A stretch of 64,000 nucleotides of DNA from Chthoniobacterales bacterium (GTDB taxonomy: Bacteria > Verrucomicrobiota > Verrucomicrobiia > Chthoniobacterales > JACTMZ01): assembly GCA_018402585.1 (NCBI GenBank), contig JAGYIO010000002.1, positions 1-64,000 on the forward strand, in the 5' to 3' direction. The notes beneath the pieces are model-generated. The model saw only the letters and a program-made list of their open reading frames with translations, was not told the origin of the DNA and did not search any database. Both the position numbers and the translations under genes were made by a program. Shown here one piece after another: positions 26,017 to 37,999 of the stretch (within the stretch, counting starts at the first letter, position 1; the number at the start of each line of letters is the position of its first letter).

Positions 26017-26212
26017 CCGTGTCCATTCAATTGAACCACGGATGACACGAATTTCACGGATGGGTTCAGAGAAATTTCAAGACAATCCCTGCCGGCGGAT
26101 TACTCACCAAATGGTGAACTTTCTTTACGGTTTCCTGCCCCTCATCGAGGTGCTTGGCAGCAGTGTCATCCGTGAAATCCGTGGTTAAAGGTTCTGCCTC
26201 GTTACAGCTAAG
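26012..26212. mobile_element. MITE-like element, copy 4, interior replaced
   Basis: The ends are those of the family (TTAGCCGTGTCCATTCAATT at left, CTCGTTACAGCTAAG at right) but the interior is foreign. It contains an inverted repeat of the AACCACGGAT/ATCCGTGGTT type (ACACGAATTTCACGGAT against ATCCGTGAAATCCGTGG). The interior thus looks like a different short hairpin element inserted in, or exchanged for, the original. Confidence 0.65.
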
Positions 26213-26454
26213 CCGTATCCATGCAGTTGAAGACGCCATAAAATTGCGGCTTGGCTCGGTTTTCCTGGGGACACGGCCGTCCCCGGCCGTGTTGTCTGAT
26301 CGTGACGGGCAGGACCCGCGCACGGCGGGCAGGCTGCCTGTGCCCCCTTGGGCACCTGCAAATTCGCTGACCAAACAGTTAATCATCTCTCGCGTAGGCG
26401 CGCCTCTCTGGCAGCACCGGAAAAGGGAGAATGTTTTTCATGGTTACGGCTGAG
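26208..26454. mobile_element. MITE-like element, copy 5
   Basis: About 247 bp, from CTAAGCCGTATCCA to TGGTTACGGCTGAG. The most diverged copy, with the same extra GCGCACGGCGGGCAGGCT block as copy 2. The right end abuts copy B of the long direct repeat. Confidence 0.75.
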
Positions 26455-26488
26455 CGCAGCTGCGAGGCGGATGAAAAAGTCAGGGCCT

Positions 26489-27164
26489 CTAGATGCTGCC
26501 GAAGACAGGGGGAATTTCACGCGCGGCCGCGCGCAGGCTTTGGCCTTGTGCGCGCAAGGTCGCATCGAGCGAAACATCATCCGTGTCCGGAGCCAGAACT
26601 TTCTCGACCAACTCACGGTGCGCAGCGAACCGCGCATGATGCGGATGCGAGGGGGAAGTCCAGTGGCGCAAAAGCCGGGCGCGGGTGGCTGGCTTGGCCC
26701 AAAGCAAGCGGCCGTATTCGAGCCGGGCCAGATCTTGGTAACTGGCGTATTTGCCCAGGGGATTCACGGGAGTTTTTCGCCCACTCGGCGTGCAGCTTAT
26801 CAGGCGGTTCCCCGCGCTTCAACTTGGGCACCAGCAGACCGTCCATCGAGGGAACCAGCACCTCGAGCAGTCCATATGGTTTGCGGGAGGCACGCTGCAT
26901 CCAATCCGCCGGCATTTCGCTCAACACAGCCGAGGGCATGAGATTGACATGCCAGCCGTGACGCTGCTCGAACTGGCCACCGATCAGGGCTTCGTAACCC
27001 AAAAGCGCGACGGCATCACTCTGCGTGACCGGATCGACATCCATGCTGTTTTCGGGAAGCGGGATTTCCAAACCACGCTGCGCAGCATGCCAGAGTAGTC
27101 CGCCGGATCCGATCAAAATGAGTGAACCGGGCTCGCCGAGCACGGACCCCACTCTTGGAGCCAC
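26489..27164 (-). pseudogene. Nucleotidyltransferase-like gene, frameshifted (copy B)
   Basis: Identical by eye to copy A at 16120-16795, with the same two frames and the same A5-run break (near 26774). An identical frameshift in both copies means either that the break predates duplication or gene conversion, or that reads from both copies were collapsed together in assembly. Family assignment (nucleotidyltransferase fold, AbiEii/DUF6036-like) is tentative. Confidence 0.6.
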
Positions 27165-27196
27165 GCTTCAACTTGACCCGGATGTTTGCGTTCCCG

Positions 27197-27422
27197 CTTA
27201 GCCGTAACCATGCAATTGAAGACGCAATAAAAGCGCGGCTTGGTTCGGTTTGTCCAGGGGGCACGGCCGTCCCGGCCGTGTTGTCGGGTCGTGACGGGCG
27301 GGACGCCCGTGCCCCCTTGGCGACGTGCCAACTCGCTCACCAAATAGTTAGTCAACTCTCGCCCAGACGCGACTCTGTTGCCGTGCCAGAAATGGCAGAA
27401 TGTTTTGCCTGGTTCCCGCTTA
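27197..27422. mobile_element. MITE-like element, copy 6
   Basis: The counterpart of copy 1 inside long repeat B. It has the same altered right end TGGTTCCCGCTTAG and one internal difference. Confidence 0.7.
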
Positions 27423-27589
27423 GGTCATCGGAGAAGCGGAGGGTAAGGGGGAGGGTTGCGGGGATTTGGGCGCGCTGCCGCCCTTGGTCGCGGCGGGGAG
27501 TCCGCGCGACCGGCCTGATTTTCAAAATGTGGGGTTCCGACACTTTCTTTTGCGCTGCGCCTGGTCGGACGGCGAAGCGGTTTCTTGCC

Positions 27590-28099
27590 CTAAAGTTTCA
27601 GAAATTTCACGAGCCAAGGCACGACTTTCTGGCCTTTGCCCAGCCAGTATTTGAGGCGGTCCATCCGTTCGGCGGGGAGTTGGCGGTCATATTCCGGAAG
27701 TGATTGCATCATTTTCTCCATGCGTTGTATGCGCTCTTGCGCGGTGCGCAGGCGGGGGAGAAGTTTCTCTTCAAGGTAAGAGGTGGCGAAGCGGCTGAGT
27801 TCGCCGCTGGCCACATAGTGATCTTTGCGTGCGCCGGGCACGTAAACCGTGCGGACCGCGCCGAATTCGCGGAGGAGTTTCAGGCCTTGGCTCGCCGCGC
27901 CCAAACTCATACCAGTACGGGCCATAATCTCGTCCATGGCCAGAGGCTTGGCGGAAACAAAAAGGAGCCCGTAGATTTCACCGACTGACTTCGGCCAGCC
28001 GAGCAAACGGAGGAAATTGATAAACATCTCGATCGACTCGACTTCGAGGTCCGAGAGGCGGGAGGTTTTCGTCCGTGGAGCGAGAGCGAGGGCAGGCAT
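27590..28099 (-). CDS. GbsR/MarR-type transcriptional regulator (copy B)
   Basis: A 169-residue paralogue of the gene at 17221-17730. The HTH region reads LAMDEIMARTGMSLGAASQG with the same wing (GARKDHYVA). The last 45 or so residues are identical at the DNA level, while the first 120 or so differ at scattered positions. So this half was not included in the conversion tract. Upstream the two genes have unrelated flanks. The target genes are unknown. Confidence 0.8.
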   Translation of the reverse strand: MPALALAPRTKTSRLSDLEVESIEMFINFLRLLGWPKSVGEIYGLLFVSAKPLAMDEIMARTGMSLGAASQGLKLLREFGAVRTVYVPGARKDHYVASGELSRFATSYLEEKLLPRLRTAQERIQRMEKMMQSLPEYDRQLPAERMDRLKYWLGKGQKVVPWLVKFLKL

Positions 28100-28670
28100 G
28101 GGGAGAAAGGTGTTCAGTGGTTCAGTGCTTCAGTTTTGGCTCAGGCCCGCCTCGCAGACTCGGCTCAGGAAGAGAAGCCAGGGGAACGGGGCGACGGTAA
28201 AGTTTTCCGCAAGGAGGATGACGTCGCCACCCTAAGCAACGCTTCGAATATTTCAATAACAAATGAAGAGTAGCTTTCCTTGCTTTGGCCAAGGCGAAGC
28301 TGAACCGCAGATAGGGCTAAGCCGTCTTCATGCCGTTGAAGACGCAATAAAAGCGCGGCTTGGCTCGGTCTGTCCAGGGGGCACGGCCGTCCCGGCCGTG
28401 TTGTCGGGTCGTGACGGGCGGGACGCCCGTGCCCCCTTGGCGACGTGCCAACTCGCTCACCAAATAGTTAGTCAACTCTCGCCCAGACGCGACTCTGTTG
28501 CCGTGCCAGAAATGGCAGAATGTTTTGCATGGTTACGGCTAAGGCAAACAGGTTGCCGCGGCGGCCGACGACGGAATGACGGAAAAAGAGGAATGAAGCC
28601 CGAGCAAGCTGAGGTCCCCCGCTCAGAAAGAGCGCCCCATGTGTTACTCATGTTCTGAACCTGCGCCGGG
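28100..28670. repeat. Intergenic region with MITE copy 7
   Basis: No gene. It holds a palindrome-family phrase near 28130, an unassigned unique stretch of about 120 bp, and MITE copy 7. It ends the repeat-rich island; no repeats of these families were noticed to the right. Confidence 0.65.
28317..28544. mobile_element. MITE-like element, copy 7
   Basis: About 228 bp from CTAAGCCGTCTTCA to TGGTTACGGCTAAGG, with the standard GGGGGCACGG/CCGTGCCCCC hairpin core. The last member of the family in the window. Confidence 0.75.
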
Positions 28671-29333
28671 TCAGAATTTGACTGTCTCGATCGTCTCGTC
28701 AAAGAATTTGCAGCCGGAAGCCTGATAGATTGAGCGGGCCACACCGAGATGTTTTCGCGCGGTGGCTTCGTCGCCCGCTTTGCGGGCGATCATGGCTTGA
28801 GCGTAGTACCACGCAGGGGTGCGGCCGACGGGGCTGAGGCCGTCGGCGATTTTCCCGGCCTCGGCATCGCGACCTAACGCTTGGAGGCAAAGAAGGACCC
28901 GAAAGTTGGCCAGAGCATTGCTGGGGTCCTCGCGGGGGATGCTCTGGAAAATCTGCCGGGCCCCTTCATAGTCCGCGGCGACAAACTTGACATGACCGAG
29001 GTTGAAAACGGCGGGAGAGTAATTCGGGTCCGCGGTCAGGATGGCGGTGAAGATTTCGCGGGCTTCGTCGTAACGTTCCAGTTTGGCCAGAATGGCGCCG
29101 CGGAGGTTTAAAACGCTGAGGTCTTGCCCGGAGGCACCTTGCAAGGTGGCGAGACGATCAAGCGCCGCCTGAAAATCGTCCGCCTCGTAGTATTTGGTCG
29201 ACTGGCGAAGCACCGTGGCCACGCGGCGTTGCAGGAGGAGCGGGTCATTGGTCGGAGGGTCCGTGGCCTGCTCTCCCGAGACGGGTGCGCTCGCGAAAAC
29301 AATGCAGAGCAGGATGGCAGCCGTGCGGTTCAA
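28671..29333 (-). CDS. Secreted tetratricopeptide-repeat protein
   Basis: A 220-residue protein with a signal peptide ([20 protein letters not shown]) and four to five TPR-like helical pairs ([52 protein letters not shown]). The TTG at 29333 is the start, since it gives the signal peptide directly; it overlaps the sucB stop (TTGA). Probably a periplasmic scaffold. Co-transcription with sucAB is likely from the overlap, but a functional tie is not evident. Confidence 0.75.
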   Translation of the reverse strand: MNRTAAILLCIVFASAPVSGEQATDPPTNDPLLLQRRVATVLRQSTKYYEADDFQAALDRLATLQGASGQDLSVLNLRGAILAKLERYDEAREIFTAILTADPNYSPAVFNLGHVKFVAADYEGARQIFQSIPREDPSNALANFRVLLCLQALGRDAEAGKIADGLSPVGRTPAWYYAQAMIARKAGDEATARKHLGVARSIYQASGCKFFDETIETVKF

Positions 29334-30406
29334 TTGATCTCTCCGAGAAACAAGCGTACGGGGTTTTCCAGCGCCTCCTTGACCCGAACGAGAAAAGTCA
29401 CCGCTTCCCGGCCGTCCACCACCCGGTGGTCGTAGCTCAGCGCGAGATACATCATGGGACGGATGACGACCTGGCCTTCGATCGCCACGGGGCGTTCCTG
29501 GATTTTGTGCATGCCGAGGATGCCGCTTTGCGGGGGATTGAGGATGGGGGTACTGAGAAGGGAGCCGTAGACCCCGCCGTTGGAAATGGTGAAAACGCCG
29601 CCCTGCAGGTCTTCGATCGTGATGGCGCCATCGCGGGCTCTTTTGGCGTAGTAAGCGAGGTCGTTTTCCAGTTCGGCGAAGGTTTTGCGGTCGGCGTCGC
29701 GGATGACCGGGACGATGAGTCCGCGTTCCGTGCCGACCGCCACTCCGATGTCATAGAAGTGGTTCCGCACGAGCTCGTCGCCGTCGAGGCGCGAGTTAAG
29801 TTGCGGCTCGGACTTGAGCGCGTCGACCACCGCTTTAAGAAAGAAGGACATGAAACCGAGCTTGATGCCGTATTTGGCCTGGAAACTTTCCTGGAGATCG
29901 GCCCGCAGCTTCATCACCGCGGCCATGTCGCACTCGTTGAAGGTGGTGAGGATGGCGGCATTGCGCTGGGCGGCGACCAATTGGGTGGAGATTTTTTTAC
30001 GGAGCGGGGAAAGTTTCTTCCGCGTGACGCCGCGTTCCTGGGGTTCGAGCGCGACGGGGGCGGCGGGGGCGGCGAGAGCAGGAGTAGGCGGAGCAACGAG
30101 CACCGGGGCGGAAACGGTTGGTACCGGTATGGTGGCCGGGGCGGCAGCCGCGGGAGTAGCGGCGGGTTCGGGGGCATCCTCAATCAGGCCGACCACTTCG
30201 CCGATTTTCACTTCCTGGTCGGCGGGGACTTTGATCCGGACCAGGCCGGAGGCCTGGGAGCCGACTTCGGTCGAAACTTTATCCGTATCAAGGGTGAAAA
30301 GAAGATCCCCGGTGCGCACGTAATCGCCGTCTTGGCGGTGCCAGAGGGAGATAATTCCAGAAGAGATCGATTCCCCGACGGCAGGGACCTTGATTTCGGC
30401 GCTCAT
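29330..30406 (-). CDS. sucB: 2-oxoglutarate dehydrogenase E2 (succinyltransferase)
   Basis: Transfers the succinyl group to CoA in the TCA cycle. The lipoyl domain (residues 1-75) carries TDKVSTEV, with the lipoylated Lys. Then comes an Ala/Pro-rich linker (about 78-122), and the catalytic domain begins near residue 125 with [17 protein letters not shown] and ends with [12 protein letters not shown], the HxxxDG active site. Unlike most E2 proteins, no peripheral subunit-binding domain is visible between linker and catalytic core. The total of 358 residues is correspondingly about 40-50 shorter than usual. It sits 12 bp after sucA. Confidence 0.93.
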   Translation of the reverse strand: MSAEIKVPAVGESISSGIISLWHRQDGDYVRTGDLLFTLDTDKVSTEVGSQASGLVRIKVPADQEVKIGEVVGLIEDAPEPAATPAAAAPATIPVPTVSAPVLVAPPTPALAAPAAPVALEPQERGVTRKKLSPLRKKISTQLVAAQRNAAILTTFNECDMAAVMKLRADLQESFQAKYGIKLGFMSFFLKAVVDALKSEPQLNSRLDGDELVRNHFYDIGVAVGTERGLIVPVIRDADRKTFAELENDLAYYAKRARDGAITIEDLQGGVFTISNGGVYGSLLSTPILNPPQSGILGMHKIQERPVAIEGQVVIRPMMYLALSYDHRVVDGREAVTFLVRVKEALENPVRLFLGEIN

Positions 30407-30418
30407 GAGACGATGAAC

Positions 30419-33160
<2,742 letters not shown>

Positions 33161-33336
33161 GGAGGCGCAGACTTGCAACCATCACCCGAATCGGCCCCGC
33201 TGGCAACCCAGAGACGAGGGTCGGCGAGGAATTTTTAGGTCTGCCCTCCAGCGCCACGTCAGCTTGCCACCGCCCCCGAACCGCGCAAATATGCCCACTC
33301 GGTCCGGCCCCGAAGGAGGGAGCGGGTCTGTGCGCT
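33161..33336. promoter_or_regulatory. Divergent intergenic region
   Basis: 176 bp between the sucA start (leftward) and the exporter ATPase start (rightward), so promoters for both operons should lie here. A GAAGGAGGGA stretch about 15-20 bp before the ATPase ATG may act as ribosome-binding site. I cannot assign -10/-35 elements with confidence. Confidence 0.5.
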
Positions 33337-34278
33337 ATGATCAAGGTTGAAGGACTGACCAAGAAATATGCCGGTATCACGGCGGTAAAAGATCTCAATT
33401 TCACGGTCGAGAAGGGCGAGATTGTCGGCTTTCTCGGGCCCAACGGGGCGGGGAAGAGCACGACGATGCGGATCCTCTCGTGTTACCTCTCGGCGACCAG
33501 CGGGACAGCCCGTGTGGCGGGATTCGACGTGGCCAGCCAGTCGCGCGAGGTGCGCTCGCGGGTCGGCTACATGCCGGAAAATGTGGCGCTCTATCCCGAG
33601 ATGCGGGTGCAGGAATACCTGGAATACCGGGCCGCGCTGAAGGGCGTGCGGGGGCGGCGCAACCGCCAGCGGGTCAATGCGGTGAAGGAACTCTGCAACC
33701 TGCGCGAGGTGGACCAAAAATTGATCGGCGCGCTCTCGAAGGGCTACCGACAGCGGGTGGGCCTGGCCGACGCGCTGCTCCATGATCCGGATCTGCTCAT
33801 CCTTGACGAGCCGACCATCGGCCTGGACCCGAACCAAATCCGGCAAGTCCGCCAGCTGATCAAAGACCTGGGCAAACGACACACTATTTTGCTCTCCACG
33901 CACATCCTCTCCGAGGTGGAGATGACCTGCAGCCGGGTGCTGATCATCGATCGCGGGCGCATCGCGGCCTCCGACACTCCGGAAGCGTTGGCCGGGCGGG
34001 TCCGCACGGCGGGAGGCATCCGGGCCGAAATCCGCGCCGGGGCCGGGGATCTGGAAAAAGCCCTGGCCGAGCTGCCCGGCGTACGCAAGGCGGAGGTCGA
34101 GGAAATGCCGGACGGTTGGCAGGGCTGCGTGTTGCGGACCGATGCGGAGCACGACCCGCGCGAAGCGGTAGCGCGGCTGGCCGCGGCCCGCGGGTGGGCT
34201 TTGCGCGAACTCGGGCGCGAGCAAGTGAACCTCGAGCGGGTCTTTGCCGAGATCACGCAGTCGGAGGAATTGCGATGA
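33337..34278 (+). CDS. Gliding-type ABC exporter ATPase (GldA-like)
   Basis: A 313-residue ABC ATPase. The Walker A is GPNGAGKSTTMRIL, the signature is SKGYRQRVGLADALL, the Walker B is PDLLILDEPTIGLDP and the switch His is in LSTHILSE. The C-terminal extension of about 90 residues is normal for this group. Relatives work with GldF/GldG-type membrane proteins; in Bacteroidetes they are linked to gliding, elsewhere to unknown export. The stop overlaps the next start (ATGA). Confidence 0.9.
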   Translation: MIKVEGLTKKYAGITAVKDLNFTVEKGEIVGFLGPNGAGKSTTMRILSCYLSATSGTARVAGFDVASQSREVRSRVGYMPENVALYPEMRVQEYLEYRAALKGVRGRRNRQRVNAVKELCNLREVDQKLIGALSKGYRQRVGLADALLHDPDLLILDEPTIGLDPNQIRQVRQLIKDLGKRHTILLSTHILSEVEMTCSRVLIIDRGRIAASDTPEALAGRVRTAGGIRAEIRAGAGDLEKALAELPGVRKAEVEEMPDGWQGCVLRTDAEHDPREAVARLAAARGWALRELGREQVNLERVFAEITQSEELR

Positions 34279-35027
34279 ACTTTTTCACCCTGCTCAACCG
34301 CGAAATCCGCGCTTACTTCCTCTCGCCGGTGGCTTGGGTCGTCCTCTTCTTTTTCCTTCTGCTCACCGGATTCAATTTTTATGCCGGGGTGGCGGCCCTG
34401 AACCGCGGGCCGAGTGAAGTGACGGTGGTCGAGGCATTTTTCAACACGGTATTTTTCTGGTTCGGCTTTGTCCTCATTTTCCCGCTGATCACCATGCGTT
34501 TGTTCTCCGAGGAATATAAAATGGGGACGATCGAGCCGCTGATGACCGCGCCGGTGCGCGACAGCCAAGTGGTGCTGGCCAAGTATGGCGGGGCACTTTT
34601 TTTCTACATCGTGCTCTGGCTGCCCAGCCTGCTTTATTTCGTGGTTTTCACCCGGGTGACCCGGCTCGAGGCGGCGGGTGCGGCGGGGCCGTTTCTCGGC
34701 GCTTATTTCATGCTTTTGCTCATCGGGATGTTTTATCTGGCCGTGGGTTGCCTCGCCTCCGCCCTGACGCGCAACCAGATCGTGGCGGCCATCATGTCCT
34801 TCACGGTGATCACCTTGTTTTTCTTTACCGGGCTGCTCAACTTTTTCCTGCTCAATGTGACGCCGGCTCTCCGGGAGTTGACCGCTTATTTCTCCGCCCT
34901 CGAGCACATGAGCGAGGCCTCGCGCGGATTTTTCGATTCGCGGCCAGTCGTCTTTTACCTCTCGCTGACCGTCTTCGTGCTCTTCCTTACCTTCCACGTT
35001 TTCCAATCCCGCCGCTGGCGCAACTGA
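34275..35027 (+). CDS. ABC-2 type permease (GldF-like)
   Basis: A 250-residue permease with six hydrophobic segments, beginning MNFFTLLNREIRAYFLSPVAWVV and containing LFSEEYKMGTIEPLMTAP, a family hallmark in the first cytoplasmic loop. It partners the ATPase upstream. ATG at 34275, overlapping the upstream stop. It is followed 1 bp later by the GldG-like gene. Confidence 0.9.
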   Translation: MNFFTLLNREIRAYFLSPVAWVVLFFFLLLTGFNFYAGVAALNRGPSEVTVVEAFFNTVFFWFGFVLIFPLITMRLFSEEYKMGTIEPLMTAPVRDSQVVLAKYGGALFFYIVLWLPSLLYFVVFTRVTRLEAAGAAGPFLGAYFMLLLIGMFYLAVGCLASALTRNQIVAAIMSFTVITLFFFTGLLNFFLLNVTPALRELTAYFSALEHMSEASRGFFDSRPVVFYLSLTVFVLFLTFHVFQSRRWRN

Positions 35028-35028
35028 A

Positions 35029-36507
35029 ATGGCTGCTCCTCAGGAATCTTCCCGCCGCCGGGCCGGCATCCGTTTCGGGGTCACCCTGCAGATCCTTCTG
35101 GCCTGCGTGTTGCTCGGCGCGGTGAACTACGCGGGTTACCACTATTACCTGCGCAGTGATTGGTCGCCGGCCCAGAAATACCGTCTCGGCGAGCAGACGC
35201 TCGGCCTGCTCGGACAGCTCCCGGCCCCGGCCACGGTCTACGTGTTCTTTTCGCCGACCACGGCAGCGCCCGGATTCGAAATTTACGGCGATGTGATCAA
35301 CCTGCTGAAAGAATACCAGTTCGTGGCCGGCGACAAACTGACCGTCGAATTCATCGATCCGATGCGCAATCTGGGGCGGGCCCGCGAATTGCAGGCGCGT
35401 TTCGAATTCGGTCCGGAAGAAAATCTCGTCGTGGTGGAAAGCGGGGGGAAAACCAAGCAAATCAGCGCGGTCGACCTGGCAGAATATGACCTCATCCCGC
35501 AGCTGACCGGCGACCCGCCGCGCGTGGTCGCTTTCAAGGGCGAACAGGCTTTGACCAGCGCACTGATCGAGCTGGGCGAAGCAACCCAGCGCACGGTTTA
35601 CTTTCTGCAAGGTCAAGGGGAGCCGCGCGTCGGGGCAGATTCCACCCTTTCACTGCTGCAGGAATACATCGCGCGGCAGGGGGTCCGCGTCGCCCCGCTC
35701 AACCTCGGGGTGACCGGCAGTGTGCCGGATGACGCGGCGGGGATTTTCCTGGCCGGCCCGCGCTACGATTTGCCGCCGGCCACGGCGGAGTTGCTCGGGG
35801 ATTATTGGACGAAGGACGGACGCCTCATGGTGCTGCTCGACCCCGCGGCGGAAACTCCTTTGCTCCAGGCCTTCCTCGTCTCGGCCGGGATCACCCCGCG
35901 GGACGACCGCGTGCTGCGCACGGTGGAACTCGGCTTCGCCACCGGCATCGTGCGCGACGTGGTCGGAACATTCTCGCCGCTCAACCGCGTAACCCGCCGC
36001 CTGCAAGGCGCCGAGGCCTTGCTACCCGGCGCGACCTGCTCGCTTGAACTGGATGAGAAGGTGAAGGAAACGCTCGTCGAACCGCTCCTCACGGCAGAGG
36101 AGCCATTCTGGGGGGAGAGGGACCATGTGACGGACGAAAACAAGGGCGTGGCTTTTGAGGCGGGAACGGACACAGCTGCTCCCTTGGTCGTGGCGGCCAT
36201 GGCCGAACGCGGCGGCGTGGCCGACGAGAAAGTCGATGTGGGTTCCGCCCGGCTTGTCGTGGTGGGTAACAGCGAGTTTGTCTCCGACGGCAGCGTGACC
36301 GAACCGAACCTCGATTTTGTGCTCAACGCACTCAACTGGATGCTCGACCGCGGGCACCTGGCAGGGATCGCGCCAAAAACGGTGCGCGCCTTCAGCTTGA
36401 ATCTCACTGATTTGGAAACCGGCCGCATCGCGCTCTACACGCTGGTTTTGATCCCGGCGGCGGCCGCCCTGGCCGGAATAGTCGTTTGGTGGCGCCGGAG
36501 GCGCTGA
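35029..36507 (+). CDS. GldG-like ABC exporter accessory protein
   Basis: A 492-residue protein with an N-terminal membrane helix (VTLQILLACVLLGAVNYAGY), a large periplasmic GldG-type domain, and a C-terminal membrane helix (LYTLVLIPAAAALAGIVVWW) followed by RRRR. Segments such as VVVESGGKTKQISAVDLAEY and FLQGQGEPRVG are typical for the family. It would hang on the periplasmic face and act with the ATPase and permease. The cargo is unknown. Confidence 0.85.
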   Translation: MAAPQESSRRRAGIRFGVTLQILLACVLLGAVNYAGYHYYLRSDWSPAQKYRLGEQTLGLLGQLPAPATVYVFFSPTTAAPGFEIYGDVINLLKEYQFVAGDKLTVEFIDPMRNLGRARELQARFEFGPEENLVVVESGGKTKQISAVDLAEYDLIPQLTGDPPRVVAFKGEQALTSALIELGEATQRTVYFLQGQGEPRVGADSTLSLLQEYIARQGVRVAPLNLGVTGSVPDDAAGIFLAGPRYDLPPATAELLGDYWTKDGRLMVLLDPAAETPLLQAFLVSAGITPRDDRVLRTVELGFATGIVRDVVGTFSPLNRVTRRLQGAEALLPGATCSLELDEKVKETLVEPLLTAEEPFWGERDHVTDENKGVAFEAGTDTAAPLVVAAMAERGGVADEKVDVGSARLVVVGNSEFVSDGSVTEPNLDFVLNALNWMLDRGHLAGIAPKTVRAFSLNLTDLETGRIALYTLVLIPAAAALAGIVVWWRRRR

Positions 36508-36510
36508 GCG

Positions 36511-37878
36511 ATGAACCCGCGCGCAACCATCGCCCTGCTCCTCGTCACCCTGCTGGTGGTCGGCGGCCTCTATTACCTGCGCCTGAGGGGGCCCGCCACG
36601 CGCGAAGCGGAAGAACTGCGCCGCTACGCGGCCGTTTTCGAGCCGGACGAGATCGCCGAGATCGACATCCTGCGCGGCACGGAAACGGTCAGTCTCCGCC
36701 GCGAAGCCACCGGTTGGTCCGTGGTGGCCCCGGTGCAGGACCGCGCCGCGCCTGGAGAGGTGGACCGCCTCCTCGCGACCCTTCGTTTCCTCATGGTGCG
36801 CGATCGCCTCACCTCGCCCGAACCGGCGGCCGTGGCGGAGGCCGGTCTGGCCGCACCGCGCTTGCGCTTTGACCTGCGGGGCAGTCGCGAACCGCTCCGG
36901 ATCGAGTTCGGCGCGAAAACCGCCCTGCCCGCGGAGATTTTTGCCCGGGTGAGCGGGCAGTCCGACCTCCTCAGGGTGGCTGACACCATCGTGGAGTTGG
37001 CCACCGCACCGGTCGGGAAATTCCGGGATGCACGCCTGACGCAATCCGTGCCGGACGATATCGAGAAATTCACGGTGCGCCGGGCCGATGGCGAAATGAC
37101 GGTGCGGCGCGAACGCGGGCGCTGGTTGATCGAGAAGCCGGTGACGGCTCCGGCCGATCCCCAGGCCGTGCGTTCCTTCCTTGCTGCCTTGCTCGGTTTG
37201 CCGGTGGTAACATTCGAGGCTCCGGCCCCCGAGGGCGCCCCGCTCCCCGGGCAGACAGCCTCGATCAGCCTGACCCCGATAGGCGGCGGCGAGGCTTTGC
37301 ATTTGGAAGTGATTCGCGGGGCGGACACCGGGGCGGAGACCCTGACCGCGCGATTTGCCCCGCGCGGCGGATTGCTCGAAGTCGGCGGGGGGGCCAACCT
37401 GCTTTTCGAAGTTTCGCCCGAAGCATTGCGCGACCGGTCCTTGGGATACGTGGAGCCCGATGCGGTCGACCGGATTGCCCTGGAAAACCATGGGCAAATC
37501 TACGAACTCCAGCGCCAGGGCGAGGTTTGGCGCGATCCCAAACACGGCACGACGGTGAGCAACGAGGAGATCGACAGTTTGATTGAACTCTTCAACAACA
37601 CTCGTGCCGTTTCTTTCCAGCCGGGGCTCACGGCCCAGGACGCCGGCCTCGAGCCTCCCGCACAGCGGTTGCTTTTTTCGGCCTGGCTTTCGGAAAATTC
37701 GGCCGAGGAGTCAGCCGGGCGCCACCCCATGGCCGGGGTCGAACTCGGCGCAGCCGACGGGGAGACTTGCCCGGCGCGGGTCACCGGCGCGGAAGAGATC
37801 CTCAGGTTGCCTCCGGACCTCGCCCGGGCCATCCGGCACCTGACGGAACGACCGGCCGCGCCCGCCACCGCGCCCTGA
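36511..37878 (+). CDS. DUF4340-domain protein
   Basis: A 455-residue protein with an N-terminal membrane anchor ([18 protein letters not shown]) and periplasmic repeats of the DUF4340 type ([32 protein letters not shown]). DUF4340 proteins regularly follow GldG-like genes, forming a four-gene exporter unit. The start is 3 bp after the upstream stop. The function within the complex is not established. High Pro and Gly content is visible towards the C-terminus. Confidence 0.85.
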   Translation: MNPRATIALLLVTLLVVGGLYYLRLRGPATREAEELRRYAAVFEPDEIAEIDILRGTETVSLRREATGWSVVAPVQDRAAPGEVDRLLATLRFLMVRDRLTSPEPAAVAEAGLAAPRLRFDLRGSREPLRIEFGAKTALPAEIFARVSGQSDLLRVADTIVELATAPVGKFRDARLTQSVPDDIEKFTVRRADGEMTVRRERGRWLIEKPVTAPADPQAVRSFLAALLGLPVVTFEAPAPEGAPLPGQTASISLTPIGGGEALHLEVIRGADTGAETLTARFAPRGGLLEVGGGANLLFEVSPEALRDRSLGYVEPDAVDRIALENHGQIYELQRQGEVWRDPKHGTTVSNEEIDSLIELFNNTRAVSFQPGLTAQDAGLEPPAQRLLFSAWLSENSAEESAGRHPMAGVELGAADGETCPARVTGAEEILRLPPDLARAIRHLTERPAAPATAP

Positions 37879-37999
37879 GGCCGCGGCAGGCGGTTGGGGC
37901 TGCAATTTCCTTGCTCCCGGAGGCCAGGCAGGCTTATTTCTTTTTCTTCAGGAAAGGGTCAGGAATCACCAATCTCGGCCCCGGCTGAGTCCACTCATC
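37879..37999. promoter_or_regulatory. Intergenic region before mreB
   Basis: 121 bp between the DUF4340 gene and mreB. It contains a TTTCTTTTTCTTCAGGAAAGG stretch but no confident promoter or terminator. The mreB operon promoter probably lies here or inside the upstream gene. Confidence 0.35.

Larger units (their letters stand above)
26452..27726. repeat. Long direct repeat, copy B
   Basis: The second copy of the 1,275-bp repeat at 16083-17357, same orientation, 10,369 bp away. I saw one difference. It begins where MITE copy 5 ends and stops inside the second GbsR-type gene. Recombination between the two copies would delete or duplicate the intervening modules. Confidence 0.9.

Noticed and set aside
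28317-28544. MITE hairpin as a rho-independent terminator
   Set aside because: The hairpin is not followed by a T-run on either strand and the same sequence occurs in unrelated contexts.
33744-35006. A 420-codon minus-strand frame opposite the exporter genes
   Set aside because: Highly charged, low-complexity antisense translation of two certain genes.
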